Shown piece by piece: positions 22,463-35,600 of a stretch of DNA of 64,000 bases (position 1 is its first letter; the number at the start of each line of letters is the position of its first letter). A program made the translations under genes and the position numbers. The notes under the pieces were generated by a model, which made no database searches, was not told the DNA's origin, and worked only from the letters and a program-made list of their open reading frames with translations. Origin of the DNA: Diplosphaera chodatii (lineage: Eukaryota; Chlorophyta; Trebouxiophyceae; Prasiolales; Stichococcaceae). The stretch lies in contig JAALGY010000012.1 in the NCBI GenBank assembly GCA_032358165.1, positions 2,356,001 to 2,420,000 of the forward strand. Reading direction: 5' to 3'.

Positions 22463-25400
22463 TCATAAGCGCACCAAGGCCTCGTCGTCATATGGTGTCA
22501 CGCTGCGGCGGCCAAACACGCGATCCATGGAACGCCCCACAAAGCCGCGGCGGCGGCCTGCGCCGCCACCCCCAACGCTGCTGCCCCGCCTGTGGCCACG
22601 CCCTGCAGCAGTGGCATCGATAGTATAAGCAGCATCAACACTGAGAGCGGAGTACTGAACAGGGTACTGCTTGCTTGGCTGAGCTCAGGAGTGCCACCAG
22701 CAGGTGCAGTCTGCTTGATCCTCGCTGCGTTGCTGCACAAGACACCTGTAATAGCACATCACAACAACTATATACCTCTAGGGCTGTCAGAGGCTGCGCT
22801 AGTTTGTGACACATGGCCCGGCCCGCCGCTGTCAGGGATGACAGGCGCAGGACTGATGGGGCTGCCGCTGTTGCCAGCTTCAGTGCCAGCTGTGATTGGC
22901 GTGCCGCCTGCTGCCAGGTGTGCCGCCTCTGGAGCAGGTGTCCACACATCTTTCGCGCTGCTGCTGGGAGTTGCGCCGCCACTTGGGCTGCCAGCTGCAG
23001 TGGATCCACTAGCAGGAGTGCTGACGGTGATGACGTGCTTGACCAAAGTCGATGGCGCCCCCGGGTGGGGGCTTGGTCGCAGAGGGGCATCAGAGGTGCT
23101 TCCTGCTGTCACAACCGCTCCTTCCTGCGGTCCACTGCTGCCGCTGCCGTTTCCTGCTGGCGGTGCACCATCTGCAGGCTCCCCTGCTACTGCAATGCCG
23201 ACAATAGGTGCTACTGCGGCTGCAGCTGCAGCGGCGGTAATGGCGTCAGACTTGCTGCTAGGCTGCAGCATGCTGGCCGTCAGCGGGTCACCTGAAGCGG
23301 CTGCCTTCTTTGCCGCTGCCGCCTGCATGTGAAAAGGCATACATTGCAGACGGACATAGGATCTTCATGATGTACCAAGCACAAAGCAGGGTAACAGACA
23401 AAGTTGTTGTGACATAAGTGGCCAGCACCTGCTTTGCAGCCTCTGCGTCAGTCAGCACAGGGCCGGCTCGGCGGAAGGTGTCTGGCAGGCCGGAGGGGTG
23501 GTAGCCATTGGGGACGCGAGGTGCGGGGCTTGCAGGAGCAGTTGTCAGCGCCGCTGTGGTACCTGCGCCAGAAGCTGCTGCATCAGAGGCACTGCCGCAC
23601 AGCCCTCTGTCTGCAGTCTACAGCGGCATTGGTGACAGCGGCACTGCCACTCTGGGCTGCAATGCTCATGCTGCTTCCTGCTACCGTACACTTGGGATCA
23701 GCCAGGCAGTTTGCAGTGGAGCAGGCAGGTTGCTGGCGGGGGCTGGCAGCATCAGCGGTAGCATATAGCTGAGCAGTCGCTGCTGTCGCAGCAGCTGACC
23801 CACCTGCATGAGACTTCTTGGCAGCGTCGCCGCTGTCTGCTAGAGACGGGATGACCTTCGAGCGCTGCGGCGGCAGCCCTGCCAGCTTCGATGTCTGGAC
23901 ATCCTGCGCATACTGCACAGCAGGTGAAACATGCAATTAAAAAAGCGGGGTTTTCCAACTGTCACCTGTGCTACAGTACACTGCAGCACCAGCCAGAGGG
24001 TTGCATATGCAAGGTTGTACAGCAGGCATTCAAAAGTGCTGCTGTGCCGGTAGGCACCACTCTGGCTGAGCGCGGACAAAGCAGCAGGCAGCGCTGCATT
24101 GTCAGTCAAATGCAAGAACAGAAGCTGTTGCAGATGTGGCAGGATCTGAACGTGGCAATGCACGAGGGACTGGTGCTTTGTTGCCGAGGTGCTTGCTCCG
24201 GTGCCACTGTTTACCTCCAGGGTGTCAGCTGCACTTGCCATCGACTGCTCGGGTGTGGACTGGTGCAGTGATTGCGGCGGCGTCTGATATTCCTGCAGGC
24301 CAACGTGCCACGTGAAGGACTCTTGGTACGCACAGCAAGTGATACGTGCACAAATGTGCACATGCCATGTCGGTCATGACTGGGGTTGTAAGGTGGTCAT
24401 TAGGCCAACGCTTTGCAACAAGGAGCACAGCAGACCTTGCTGTCAGGTGCCATCCCAGCAGATGCTGCTTTGTCATCCAGCTCTGTCACATCAGCGTGGG
24501 GTCTTGCGGCAGCACAGCGCTGCTCTGCCTCCAGGGTGGCGGCAGCAGCGGCAAGCATGGCAGTGGCCGCGGTTGCAGTCTCAGCAGAGCGAGCTATGTC
24601 GCCCGCTGGCAGGATGATCTGCTGGAGGGAGTGATCCTGTTGGTCCTGCACAACTGAAGACACATCATGCCCATACTCCATACTACCAAGCATAAGTGCG
24701 TGTCAATGGCTGGTTCAGCATGGCATTCTAGCATCTTGACAGAAAACGATGCTGTCGTTAAGGGCAACAGTACAACAAGACAGTTGCCACAGCGCCAGTC
24801 AGTTGCCCATCAAAATGCTTCAATGCCGAAGCGCCATTTCGAGTGGTTTTCAGCAGGTACAGGGTGCTGCTGGTCTCAGACCTGATACTGCTACCCAGAG
24901 CCGCAGCATGAAGGCTGCAGTTGCTGCGCTCACATCCGTGCAATCAGACTCTGCGGGGAGAACCGACAGGAGACACACACCTTGTGACCGGCGGCGGCTG
25001 CCTGCGACTCCAGCCGCATCTGCGCCCGCAGCACCGCGGCGCTGATGTCGCCCACCGGCGGCGCAGCAGCGGGCGGCCAGGTGGCGCCAAACTGCAGCCC
25101 TGTGGCGCCGGCGGGTGCCCACGACGAGGGCGGACTGCCGCGCCCCGCGGCAAATGTGGCGGCGTCTGCTGCCATTGCCCGATGCAGAATGTTTACAGGG
25201 TCCGCCCGGGCCTCGGGCTCTACCTGTGCAGCAGTTTACAGCGGGATGATCAGCAATGCCAGAATGCCAGTGTGACTGAAATTTTGCAACGAGGTGCCCA
25301 ATACAGTGTGCCCACGCTTCAAACAGACAGCGCAAGTCTACACCACTGTGATTGTCATGACGCCCGCATGTGTCAGGCAGTGCTGCGTGCCTGCCCTGCG

Positions 25401-28400
25401 GCGCCGGCCATGTAGTGCTCCGGGGTGGGCAGCGGCGGGCGCGTCTGGGGGCGCCCCTGCCCCGCGGGCTCAGCATGCCGCTTGGGCTGCATACAACTCT
25501 CGACAACAAGCTTGAGCGATAGACCTTTGAGGGCAGGGCAGGCAAAGGCAGTCTTCACATGTGCCCCATGAAGCTTACCACCCCGCATGTACATAGCCAG
25601 GTGGTGCAGGCAGATCATGTGCAGGCTGTAATCTCAAGCACCGTCACAAAGTGTGCAGTGCATGCAGCTGTCAGACCTTGAAGAGGTTGAGGGCGGCCAG
25701 GGTGGCGGGGGAGCTGCGGCCCTCGGCCTGTGGCGTGCGCACCGTGGGCTGCTGCGTGGCCGGGCCGTAGCCACGGTAGGGCCCGGGGTCAGGCCCTGCT
25801 GCAGCCCTGCTGATGCGCAGGTCGGCACGTCAGCTGGCCAGCATTGCTATTGGTAGATGCTTGCCAAGACACAATGCTTGACAGCAGTAGCTGTACAACA
25901 GCAGACACACCATCTAGTATCTATTTTGCAGGTGGTCAGTATCGATGCTGCAGCGTGATAAATGATGAACAAGGTTGATGTAAGCTGCAGGTCGGTCAAC
26001 ACATACAGCACCTGATGCGGTGGGGTTCCTCAGCCGCAGCTGTGTCGCGCGCCGCCGCCAGCTGGCGCTTTTCGTCAGATGCAATGCGCACGGCCCTCAG
26101 CGGCGTGGAAGGCGGGTACTGTGGGTGCGCAGGCGCCGGCGGTAGCTCTGCGCACAGAGAAGACAACGTAAGCCCTGGCTTCAGCTTGTGAATGTAGGTG
26201 ATCCCCCAGCTCTACAGCTTCATAGCTCTTCAACAGTGCTTCTGGCCGCCCTGCAGCAAACAGCGCCTCTGCTATTGCACCGGCTACAGAGCATGGTTGC
26301 AAACACAAAAATTGCCCAGATTTATGGTTGTAAACGGAGTGTCAATTTGGAAATGTAGGCCAGCTTCTGGTGACTGACTTCAGACACAGCACCTGCAAGT
26401 CGTTCCTGCGTCAGTTGCAACACTGACCTGCTCCTGCCGAAGCAGTTTTGGCCAGCAGGGTGTCAAGCCCGCTGCTTCCGTCCTGCATACCAGCAGCGTT
26501 ACCTGAATGCCATGTAAGTAGATAGGGAACTGGCAGCTGCTACTATGATGACGTGTGTATCTGCATCTTGGTCGGGTTGTCGTGTGGATCAGAGAGGCAA
26601 CTGCCGACACAATCAGCTTGCCCTGCCATCTAGGCGCAGAAAGGCAAGCTTTCCGGCTGCGCAGCTGACTCTGTGCTCCGCAAAATCTACTAACTTGTCG
26701 TCTGCTGGATGCTATCACCTGCCACTGCTCACAGTTCTCTCACCGATGGGCGGAAGGCACACCGGAGGATCAGCTCTGGGAGACGGTGGTGGCGAGGTTT
26801 GGCGCAGCCCAATGTCGGGGCCGCCCAGGGTGTCAGCCGCCCGGGCGCTGGGCTTCAGGCTCTCCAGCGAGTCGCGCTCCGCCGCCCGCTGCTCACCCAC
26901 CTCCTTCCAGCTTCCTGTTGTACGTTCCGCTTCCAGCTGCCGGGCGCCGGGCAAGGCCATCTCCCCAGGGCAGGCGGCTGCCTCGGTGGCGGCTGCTGGG
27001 TCTTTAGGCACTGGGGACAGCTTTGCCGTGCGCTGCTGCGGGGTGGGGTTCAGCGTGAAGCTGTCACCGCGGCGGTGTGCACTAGCAGGTTTAGAACCCG
27101 CAGCATTCTCTGCCCAGGGCTGTAGCGTCGCCCCCATGGGTGCTGACGCTACGAGCGTGCTGCCCTGCTGCCCTGTGGCGCTGCTGTCGCTGAGTCGGCT
27201 GGGCCCCGCGCCCGGCGCTGCGCTCATGCCCCTGTGAACACAATTTGAAACAGATGCCCTTGAGGAGGTGCAGCACTTGCAACGATATTGGAGACCTTTT
27301 CACAGACAGAGGTGTTTTTCCAAAGCAGCTGACAGGAGATTGACTTGCGAGGCAAGGGAGCATCGTGTTAGCAGACCTAGAACCAAAGCTGATGGAGCGC
27401 AGCGTGTCCTCGCTCGAGTGGGACCGCCGCTCGCCGCTGCTGCCAGAGTCCCGGTGCGGCGCCCCTAACGAGACAGCCGGGGGCACAGCCAATGCCTTGG
27501 CTGCGGCGGCATCCGGCTCAGCAGCTGTTGTAGTGCTTGCAGCGGCCAGCAGGGCCCTGGCTGCCGCCGCCGCGGCGGCAGATTTGTTTGTGGGCTGCGC
27601 TTCAGGTGCTGCTGGTGGTGCGTCAGCGGCGGCTGATTTCGGCGTTCTCACGCCAGCAGCAGTGTGGGGTATGATGCAAGTGCTACCGGAACCAAAGGCC
27701 ACCTGCCAAACAGTATTGCAGGCTTCTGTGCAAGTTAAACTATCAGTGCACACAAAGGTCGATGCATGCAATGCCCCAGCTGCCAAACATTCGTCAGGTA
27801 ATGGGCGCTGATGTGGCAAAGCTCAGGCAAGCGCCCACTGCTGCACAAAGACTGCGTGAGTGCAGCAGGCCCGAGTGCAAAGTGCAGAACTAGCATACAT
27901 GAGGCACCTGGCTGTGCGGCTTGGGGTCTTCGGTCGCCTCAGCTGGGGATGGCGCACGGTCCACGAAGGGATCAGAGATGTTGGCGCCCTCCTGAACCAC
28001 AGTGACAATAGGGTGCTGAGCGCCAGCAGGACATGTTGGATCACATTGCAGGTTCAATAAGACATTATACATTGAACGGTGGTGTTTCCCTACATGCTCA
28101 GATGATCTTGAACATGGCAAGAAACACTTTGGCTGAGGCATATTGCCGGTTGGTGACAGGCCCTGCATTGTCAGCTCTGTTCTGTGGTATGGCGGCTGCA
28201 GTGCTCACCGGATGCGCCATGATTGCTTGCTCCCCTGCCGGTGACTCTTGATCGGGGGCGTCTTCCTCCTGTGTGCAACAACGACACGACTCGAAGAGGT
28301 TGACTTGCTGCCTAATGCCTGGGGCGGCCAGACAGACGATGCGCAGCAACCAGCATAACACTGCGGTGCTCGGGTACTCTGGCGCGTCCTCGCACCACAG

Positions 28401-28586
28401 TACTGTGGCTTCGCAGCTACTATGCCGGTACAGCGGGGCTTCTGCAGAACTTGCAGCTACAAGGTTGCCAGCCCATCATGCAGGGGCTGTATATGGTGTG
28501 CAGCACTTCAGCCACTCGCAGTGCGTCGGACGCACTGCGCTGGCGGGTCGCCCTGGGGAGCGCCGCCCGAAGATCCTGCCGAACAT
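22463..28586 (-). CDS. large Ser/Ala/Pro-rich low-complexity protein of unknown function
   Basis: Start ATG at 28586 (MFGRIFGRRSPGRPASA). Exons 28586-28536, 28268-28209, 28015-27908, 27702-27384, 27217-26763 and 26482-26428 join in consistent phase. Further exons lie at about 26298-26230 (EALFAAGRPEALLKSYEAV), 26149-26030, 25820-25678 (YRGYGPATQQPTVRTPQAEG), 25490-25385, 25223-24982, 24650-24450, 24300-24185, 23916-23760, about 23586-23430 and 23322-22776, then the last exon 22602-22463, whose join from 22776 is in phase. The C-terminus reads RRRGFVGRSMDRVFGRRSVT and ends ...DEALVRL. Composition is disorder-prone with poly-Ala runs and many Ser/Thr-Pro sites. No domain is recognised. Alternatively a donor at the GTGCGC just before the stop would splice this gene into the exons below 22.27 kb. 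Confidence 0.55.
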
Positions 28587-29697
28587 GCTGCGGCCCCTGT
28601 CTTGTTCCTGTGCGAAACAAAGTCGCATTTTCTTCAGTTGTTCAAGGTTTGGCATCTCTTTGCCTTGCTGCTACACATGTCAGGTCTCGATGGAGATACG
28701 ATGTTGCACCTTACAGCTGCTGCGCAGCAATCCTATTGCACTGTGCAGCAGAGATCACGCCAAAGATGTGAAATTTGCAGCCAGCGATTGGGCCTGGTGG
28801 TTCACAAGCGAGTTGCATGTGTCGGAGAGCACGGGCTTATGTTGCACGCACCTGCTCAGCGGCGGAATCTGCGGCGGCACAGCCATCAGCTGTTCGCCCT
28901 GGTGACTTTGATCCCATTGCTGCGAATGGTTCCTATATCGAGATGCTGTTGAATGGTTGCGCAACTAAACACTGGACCGCCTGCTTGCCCGAGACTTGCT
29001 GACATCATTGCCCACAGGACAGTCTCGGCAGGTGCTATTGGCAGTCTGCATGGCGGGATGCTGCCAAAAGTCACCATGTCATGCAAGGTCAGGTGCGATT
29101 CCTGCTGTACCTTGCATGCTGCACGACACCAGCTAGCGTTTCTGGCATGCTGAGCTGGTCCTGAGTCGAAAAGGGTCAACATGTCTTGGATCCGCCGACC
29201 ACTGGCGCAGCATGCATAGCAGCTGTTGGCAGGCCTGATTCCACTCTGAATAATAGCTAGCTATGTGTTCACTTGGGCTGCACCATCACCTTCAGACAAG
29301 CACAAGCATGTACACATATACTACAATGCGCTGTGTTGTCATCACGAGCGAGGCTCGAAGTTTCACGCTCACTTCGTGAATTCTGTCCATACCCCGTTCA
29401 AGTTCCTACTCGCTGCTCATGTGGAACCTGCTGACTCTGGGCTCGCTCCCGTGGTGGCTGCCGATGTCCATGCGTGCTATCTGAGACTGAACAGTATGGG
29501 CAGTCACTGCTGCTGCTGAGGCGCTGGTGGTTCGAAAGTCTGCAAAATATTGTGCTGCACCAGCTTCGCCACCATGGCCTGCAGGCAGCAGACCCAGCAG
29601 TCAGTGCGCAGCAGTCAGTGCACCTGGTCTGCACAGTCGATCTCATGCACAGACCTCTGGTAAGGCCCGATGCACGGCTGCGTGCTCAGTCTTGGAC
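28587..29697. other. intergenic region between two minus-strand genes
   Basis: Separates the 3' end of the GT29 gene from the start of the large Ser/Ala-rich gene. Open frames are short and antisense to one another. It likely holds the promoter of the downstream gene. Nothing else is seen. Confidence 0.4.
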
Positions 29698-32600
29698 TCA
29701 CAGAGGTGCATTGACATGTCTCACATGTTCGAATGGAGACATGAGCGGCGCCTGCGGCTGGCCCGTCAAACCCAGCAGCTGTACATTTGCCGTCGGTGCA
29801 CAGCCCGGTACCGAAAGCAGGACTGCAGCACAGGCGCAGAGCAGCCGTCAACTCAAGGCTGAGCCATCTGCAGATGCTGCATAAGGCCATGTGTACCACG
29901 ACGAGCATCATGCCAGACTGGTCGAGACTAGTTCAGCGTCGCACAGGCTGCGCACCTCCGAACGGCGCGGTGGTGGAGTTCATGTGGGCCTGCGACAGAT
30001 CTGGCAACACCTGGTGCCTGAGCATCCTGAGGGCAGGTGCCACATCATCCATGATCACACGTGCCACCTCCGGCTTGCGCTCCAGGGCAAGCCCATGCCG
30101 CTGCATCGCCTGAGACGCAGCAGGCAGCAGAGTGTTGCACATGCACGGCAGCCATGCAGGGCATCTGCAGTGGATGTGGTAGCAGAGTCAACACCCACTG
30201 CACCCAGGTTGGCACCGTCCACATCATGAGGATCTGGTGCGTACCTCCTTGACATTGTGGTGCAGGCCGCCCCAGAAGACGATGGCCTGTGAGCTGTTGA
30301 GCGCGCTCCCCATGTCAGGCGGCTGCTGGAAGTCCAGGCCGGCATAGCCGCCGGACGGGGCTGCCTCAGACTTTGGTCGGAAGCTGACCACCCACACCAT
30401 GTCCTGCCGCTGCGACACCAGCCTGCAGGAGCCTCTCATCATGGGCATGACAACCTGGGTTGTCCCTCAGATGGGGATGGCAAACTGCAGTGGACTGCTC
30501 CTGGTGCTGCATGCAGCACCTTCACAGCGTTAGGGATAGGCTACTGCGAATCATCCCAGCCTGTGTTCAACTTTGGGGGACTGCAGGCAGCCTAGGAGGG
30601 CGGGGTGCAGCGCTCACCTCGCGTCTGTGCCGTCAAAGCGGATGACTGTGTCAGCCACCTCGACCGCCTGTCGCTCTGCAGCCAACAGGCTGGTGCTGCC
30701 GACCACGGCAACCCGGTCGGCATTGGCGACACGCAGCCGGCGGCACAGGTGCGGCAGCGCGTCGGGATGTACCGCAGCCTCCTTTCGAGCCGCCGCCTGA
30801 GCCTGCTGGTCCCCCTCTGCACACCAAAACATCTGAAACTATGCTCAACAGTGGCAGCTGTACTGGTGCAGCAGCATGTGAAGAAGAGCTGCGCCCCTGA
30901 TGGTGCAGTTGCCCGGGATGCTCTAGCCCGTTACCTGCAGACTGCAGCACCTTCCAGTTGGGAAACGATTGTTCACAAACTGGTCTGTGACTGTATGCTG
31001 CTCACCATCCTGCACTGCGGGTGCCAGCCCGCGGACCCCGAGGCGGGCGGCAAGGGCGTGCACGGCGGTGCGCAGGTAGGCGGTGGGCGCCACCCAGCAG
31101 CCGGGCCGCGCCGCCCGGCAGTTAACGTCCATCTTGCGCACACACGCCCGCAGCCCTGCAGCAACACTGTGACGTCACCACATCAAAGCCAGCATTTCAA
31201 AGGGGTGAGCTTGACACCACGCTCAAGGCTGTACAGCCTTGTACATGCCAATTCATCCCCGCTAGAAAAGCGTGGATTCTGTCCTCCGTTCCACATGTGC
31301 CATACCAAGGTTGTGCCACTGGAAACAGACTGCTGCCAACTGCAGCCAGGGCAGCAGGAGTACTCACCACCTGCACATGGCGTGGGGTGCACTGTCACGA
31401 CACCCGCTGCAGCAAGCCCCGCGATGGCGCGCGCCTCAGCCGGAGCGTCGTGGCGAGACCAGTGCAGCGGCGACCAGTTGAAGCCATACAAGTGCAGCTG
31501 CGCCTCCCCAGGCAGGCACGCCAGCGCCGCAAGGACCACTGCAGCCAGTTTGTGAAGCCTTGAAAAAGGTACACTATGCAGACTCGCATCACTATACCTG
31601 GTTCGCATGACATGTCGAGGCACAATGGCCAGGAGCATGCCGGAGCAGTCTTGCCAGTAGCTCGCCCAACAACCTGCAGCTGGGGCTGCTGATTGCGAGG
31701 CAAAACCGCGGTCTGCACACATTCGTAGTGTGGAGCATGCAAACGGCTGTCTGCTGTGTGTAAACAGCACACCTGCAAATCCCGTGGTTGGGCTGACCGC
31801 CAGACGGGTGGTGACATTGCTTGGCACATCCACGAAACCCCTGCAATGGCATCAGCTGGTACCGCGTTTGCAAAGGCAGAGCCCCCTGAGATACGCTGTA
31901 CAGGAACAGAAGAGGTCAAAGAGCATCAGCAGTTTCAAGGGTGTGATGCACGCATCCGAAACATGTGTAAGCCATGCAGATGCCGTAGGAGCTGGGCGTC
32001 GTGTCACTACTGCAACTTTGGGCACCTGTACACGGCGTCATAATGTAGCAGGAAGGCCTCTGCATGCACGTGCACCAGCTTGTCTGCTGGTAGATCCGGG
32101 TGGTGCCGCAGCAGCGCCTCCAGGGAGGTGTGGCCACCGCCCCACAGCACCACGCTGTCAGCGGCCTGCAGAGCAACGCACCAGCTGGAGGTCACATGAC
32201 AGACTGGTCGCATGCTCTGCTGTTACTTCTCTGTACACCCAGCAGCCCGTCCAGGACAGAATCGACTTCTGCATGCGATCCTGCATCAATGCTGAATTAG
32301 TATGAGCCACACAGGTGTATAAGTCGTACGTCGGCGGCGGCCTGCACTTCGTCGACGCCCATCGGCGCGTCCTCCAGGTCGAAGCCGTAGAAGGCTGCGG
32401 GCGGGCGGCCAGCGTGGCGCGCCACCCACACATCCAGCCGCTCCCCCGGCAGCCAGTTGTTGAGCATGTTCATTCGCACCTGCACCAGTCACAACATCCT
32501 CATGATTTAGAGGAGGGCAGCAGCAACAAGTAGGGGCCTCTAGTGACAGGCGCCGCAGTCTGTGGTTACTGTCCTGGGGCATTGCACGATGAGATTGGAA

Positions 32601-35600
32601 AATGGACGATGTCATCAGCATGTCGTGGCCACAAGCTCCCACAGATCTGACCCAGATCTCATGCAGTATCATCTCAGTAGGGGAGCGCACCACGCGGTCT
32701 GTGGTAGCGATGGCTGCACGCTGCTCGATGGAGAGCGGGCCATTGCCGACGATTGCAACAGTTACTGGCGGCCCGCCAGGTCTATCACTCCCTGCCAGCG
32801 CCGCGCACATTGGATCTGGCACCGCCTGCAGAGGGTTGACAAAGCATGATGCCATGATGCCTTTGGCTAAGCAGTAGATCCTGTTCATAATGCCGACAAC
32901 TGGCTTATTGCCTCACATGTCAGCCTGCACCACCAATGGAAGTCAAAATGGCCCGCTGTGCACCATCCACATGTGACATGACCTCCACCAGGGATGCTGC
33001 CACTGCGATGGCCGCGCCCCACTCCTGCCCCCGCTGCGGGGTGGGTCGGCTGGCCGCCGCACGCCACGCCGCTGCTGCCGCTGCACTGATGCTGCTGCTG
33101 CTGCTGTTGCTGTTGCTGCTCATCACCTGGCTGGAGCCTTCGATCCTGCCACTGCTGCCGCCGCCGTTGCCGCCGCCAGCTGTGCCGCTGGTGCTGGGGT
33201 ACATAAGCCGCAGCAGCTGACGAAGGTTGGGGCGTTGCTGCACCACATTAAGCATTTCAGTCTGCACCACCTGCACAGCAATCCCACAAACACGTGAGGA
33301 ATCCGATGTGAATGTGTGGCAGCAGATGGCGAGCATTAAAGGCTCCCAACAGGTATCGGACGCATCACTCCAGCGTTTTACGGGGCAAGGTCTAGGTTTG
33401 TACCTGCGGGAAGTCGCAGGTTGTGTTGCGGGCGCGGCACCAGTGCTCGTCCAGCCGCCCGCAGCTGCGCAGCGCGGCGCAGGGCGAGAAGTGCAGCACC
33501 GCCCACCCCCGCGCCTGCACCGCCTTCATCACCGCCTGCCCCAGGGTGATGCACCCGTCAACAATATATATGGCAACAACGGCAAGCGCCTGTGACACAG
33601 TAGCTTTAGATAATGGTGCACATGTTGCTCCTGGTTTTGTGTGTGCCCATGGTGGCCTGTGCAGCATAGAAGCCTGCCAGCAGAACACGCAAAACAACCA
33701 GGATGCAGAGCTCATGACTCACGTGCTCGCTCCACATGGGGTGGCGCTCGGCCTCGCGGGGCGACCAGTTGTAGCCGTAGGTGTGCAGCTCCGTCCCCGC
33801 CGGCGTGCACGCCAACGCCAGCATTGCCACTGCAGCAGCAAATGAGCTGGTCTTCTGACACCGCCATGCTCTCACACACCAAGGTTGTGGCTCAACAGCG
33901 CGTCATGATGCACCGCCAGGTGGTCGGCTCGCTAACCTAGTTTGCATGCAACCAACAACCGCACACACATGCAGGGTCTGCACAACACGTGTTGCATGCT
34001 GTAAGCTGCAGGGGGGCAGGAAGCTAGCAGCGACGGAATGCAAGCAACAAGAGGCAGCGCACATGTGAAGCCAGATGTCGGCTGTCGCTCCTCCGTTGCG
34101 CTCTTCACGCGGCGAAAGGCCGCTGCAAAGCTGCGCAGGTATGCCTCGGTCGGCGCATGCAGCACGCGAGTGAACCCTGCACGATCCCAGACATGTGCCT
34201 GCTGAGCACGACCCTGTAGATGTGCAGATAGACTCCTGGAGCAGGCCAGGCTTTTCGGCATGGCAGGGAGATCATGCAGTATGTTGACTAGCACCTGACA
34301 GCATGGCATTGTGGCGGTCCAGGGCGTACTGCACGTCCTCGGCCGGGCCGCCCAGAAAGAGCAGTGCCGGCTGCTGCTCCAGCACCTGCGGCCAGAAGAA
34401 GGCACAACGACTGCATGTCACTGCCGTGCCCCAGCGTCTCTTGGGAGTGCTCGGTGTGGATATGCGGTTGGATGCGGAACACTACATGCACAGTCCAGTG
34501 TGTTTGGAGCGTGCAAGTGAGGCACTTGATTGACTGCTATCTTCTCAAAACCTGCATCCGGCAAGCCGGCACCCAGCAGGCACGCCACACCTCAGCCAGC
34601 TCCTCGGCGTCCAGATGAGGTACACCCCTCCAAGGCATGTCATGCTGGATGCTGATTCAGCAACATTAGGAACATTAGCAACATGGCTGCACCTCAGCCA
34701 GCTCCTCGGCGTCCAGATCGTCGAGGCCGCCCCAGCGCTCTGGGGAGTCCGGGTGGTGCGCCAGCACCCACAGGTGCACCCGCTCCCCCGGCAGCCTGCC
34801 AGCGTCAGCCGTCGCGCGTTCAGCAAGTTGTGTACCAGGGACAGGAAGTTTCTGCACATACACAGGAACTGAAATGTTTTGATGCTGCAGACAGATGTGC
34901 CGTGGTGGGGGTGTGAGTGCGCCTGTGTGCGGGAGCACATTGGCTTGAGTCGCACCTGTGGTGCATCCAGTTGAAGCGCACGATGAAGTCGGCAGCGGCG
35001 ATGGCAGGTCGCACAGCCGGATCAAGCGGCGCATTGCCCACGAGCGCGATGCTGGGGTGCGGGTGGCGGCGGCTGCGCCTCTGGTGCGGATCCTCGGCAA
35101 ACAGCCGGCACAGCCTGCTGCACAGTAGTGCTGCACCGTCAGCTTGGAAGTGTTGCTAAGATACCGGGACGCAGACTGCGAAAGTGCTGGATGCCAGACT
35201 GCGAGTGCACTCATTCTGGCTGTTCTGCGGCTCCTGAGCAGTGCAGGTGGTCACCTGACCGTGTGATTAGTCTCATATAGTGATGTACATAGACACTCAC
35301 ATCCGGCAGATTATAGACGTGGTCGTCACACAGGAGAAGTGACACAGAAGAAGAAAGGCACTGGGGCAGTGCTGACAGATCTCTGTTGCAGGGACTGCGC
35401 TTGCCTGGAGCCCGCCGCGGCAGAGGCCTGCGGCATGCGCGGCGGCAGCGGTTCTGACAGCCGGTCCACTTCGTCCCGCTTCCTGCCACCAGCGACGCGG
35501 CTGGCGCAGCCTGCCGCCGGCTGTGTTGGCTGCTCCCCCTGCGATGCACAGCTTCGGCTGCTTGCGGTGTAACCACTGCAGCTGTACGCTGTACAGGGGT

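Noticed and set aside
22592..23332. 246-codon plus-strand frame with hydrophobic stretches
   Set aside because: Shadow of the minus-strand exon 23322-22776. The hydrophobicity is only the complement of Ala/Ser/Pro codons.
26545..27237. 230-codon plus-strand frame
   Set aside because: It is the antisense shadow of a minus-strand exon (27217-26763) whose splice phases fit its neighbours.
32691..32888. Separate start codon for GT29 module 2 at 32888 or 32855
   Set aside because: A strong TCTGCAG acceptor directly precedes the module at 32825 and the phase matches the preceding exon. The upstream ATG frame would give no anchor or signal peptide.
33085..33120. CTG repeat as a possible repeat-expansion or regulatory element
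   Set aside because: It lies within an open exon and simply encodes the Ser/Asn-rich linker on the minus strand.
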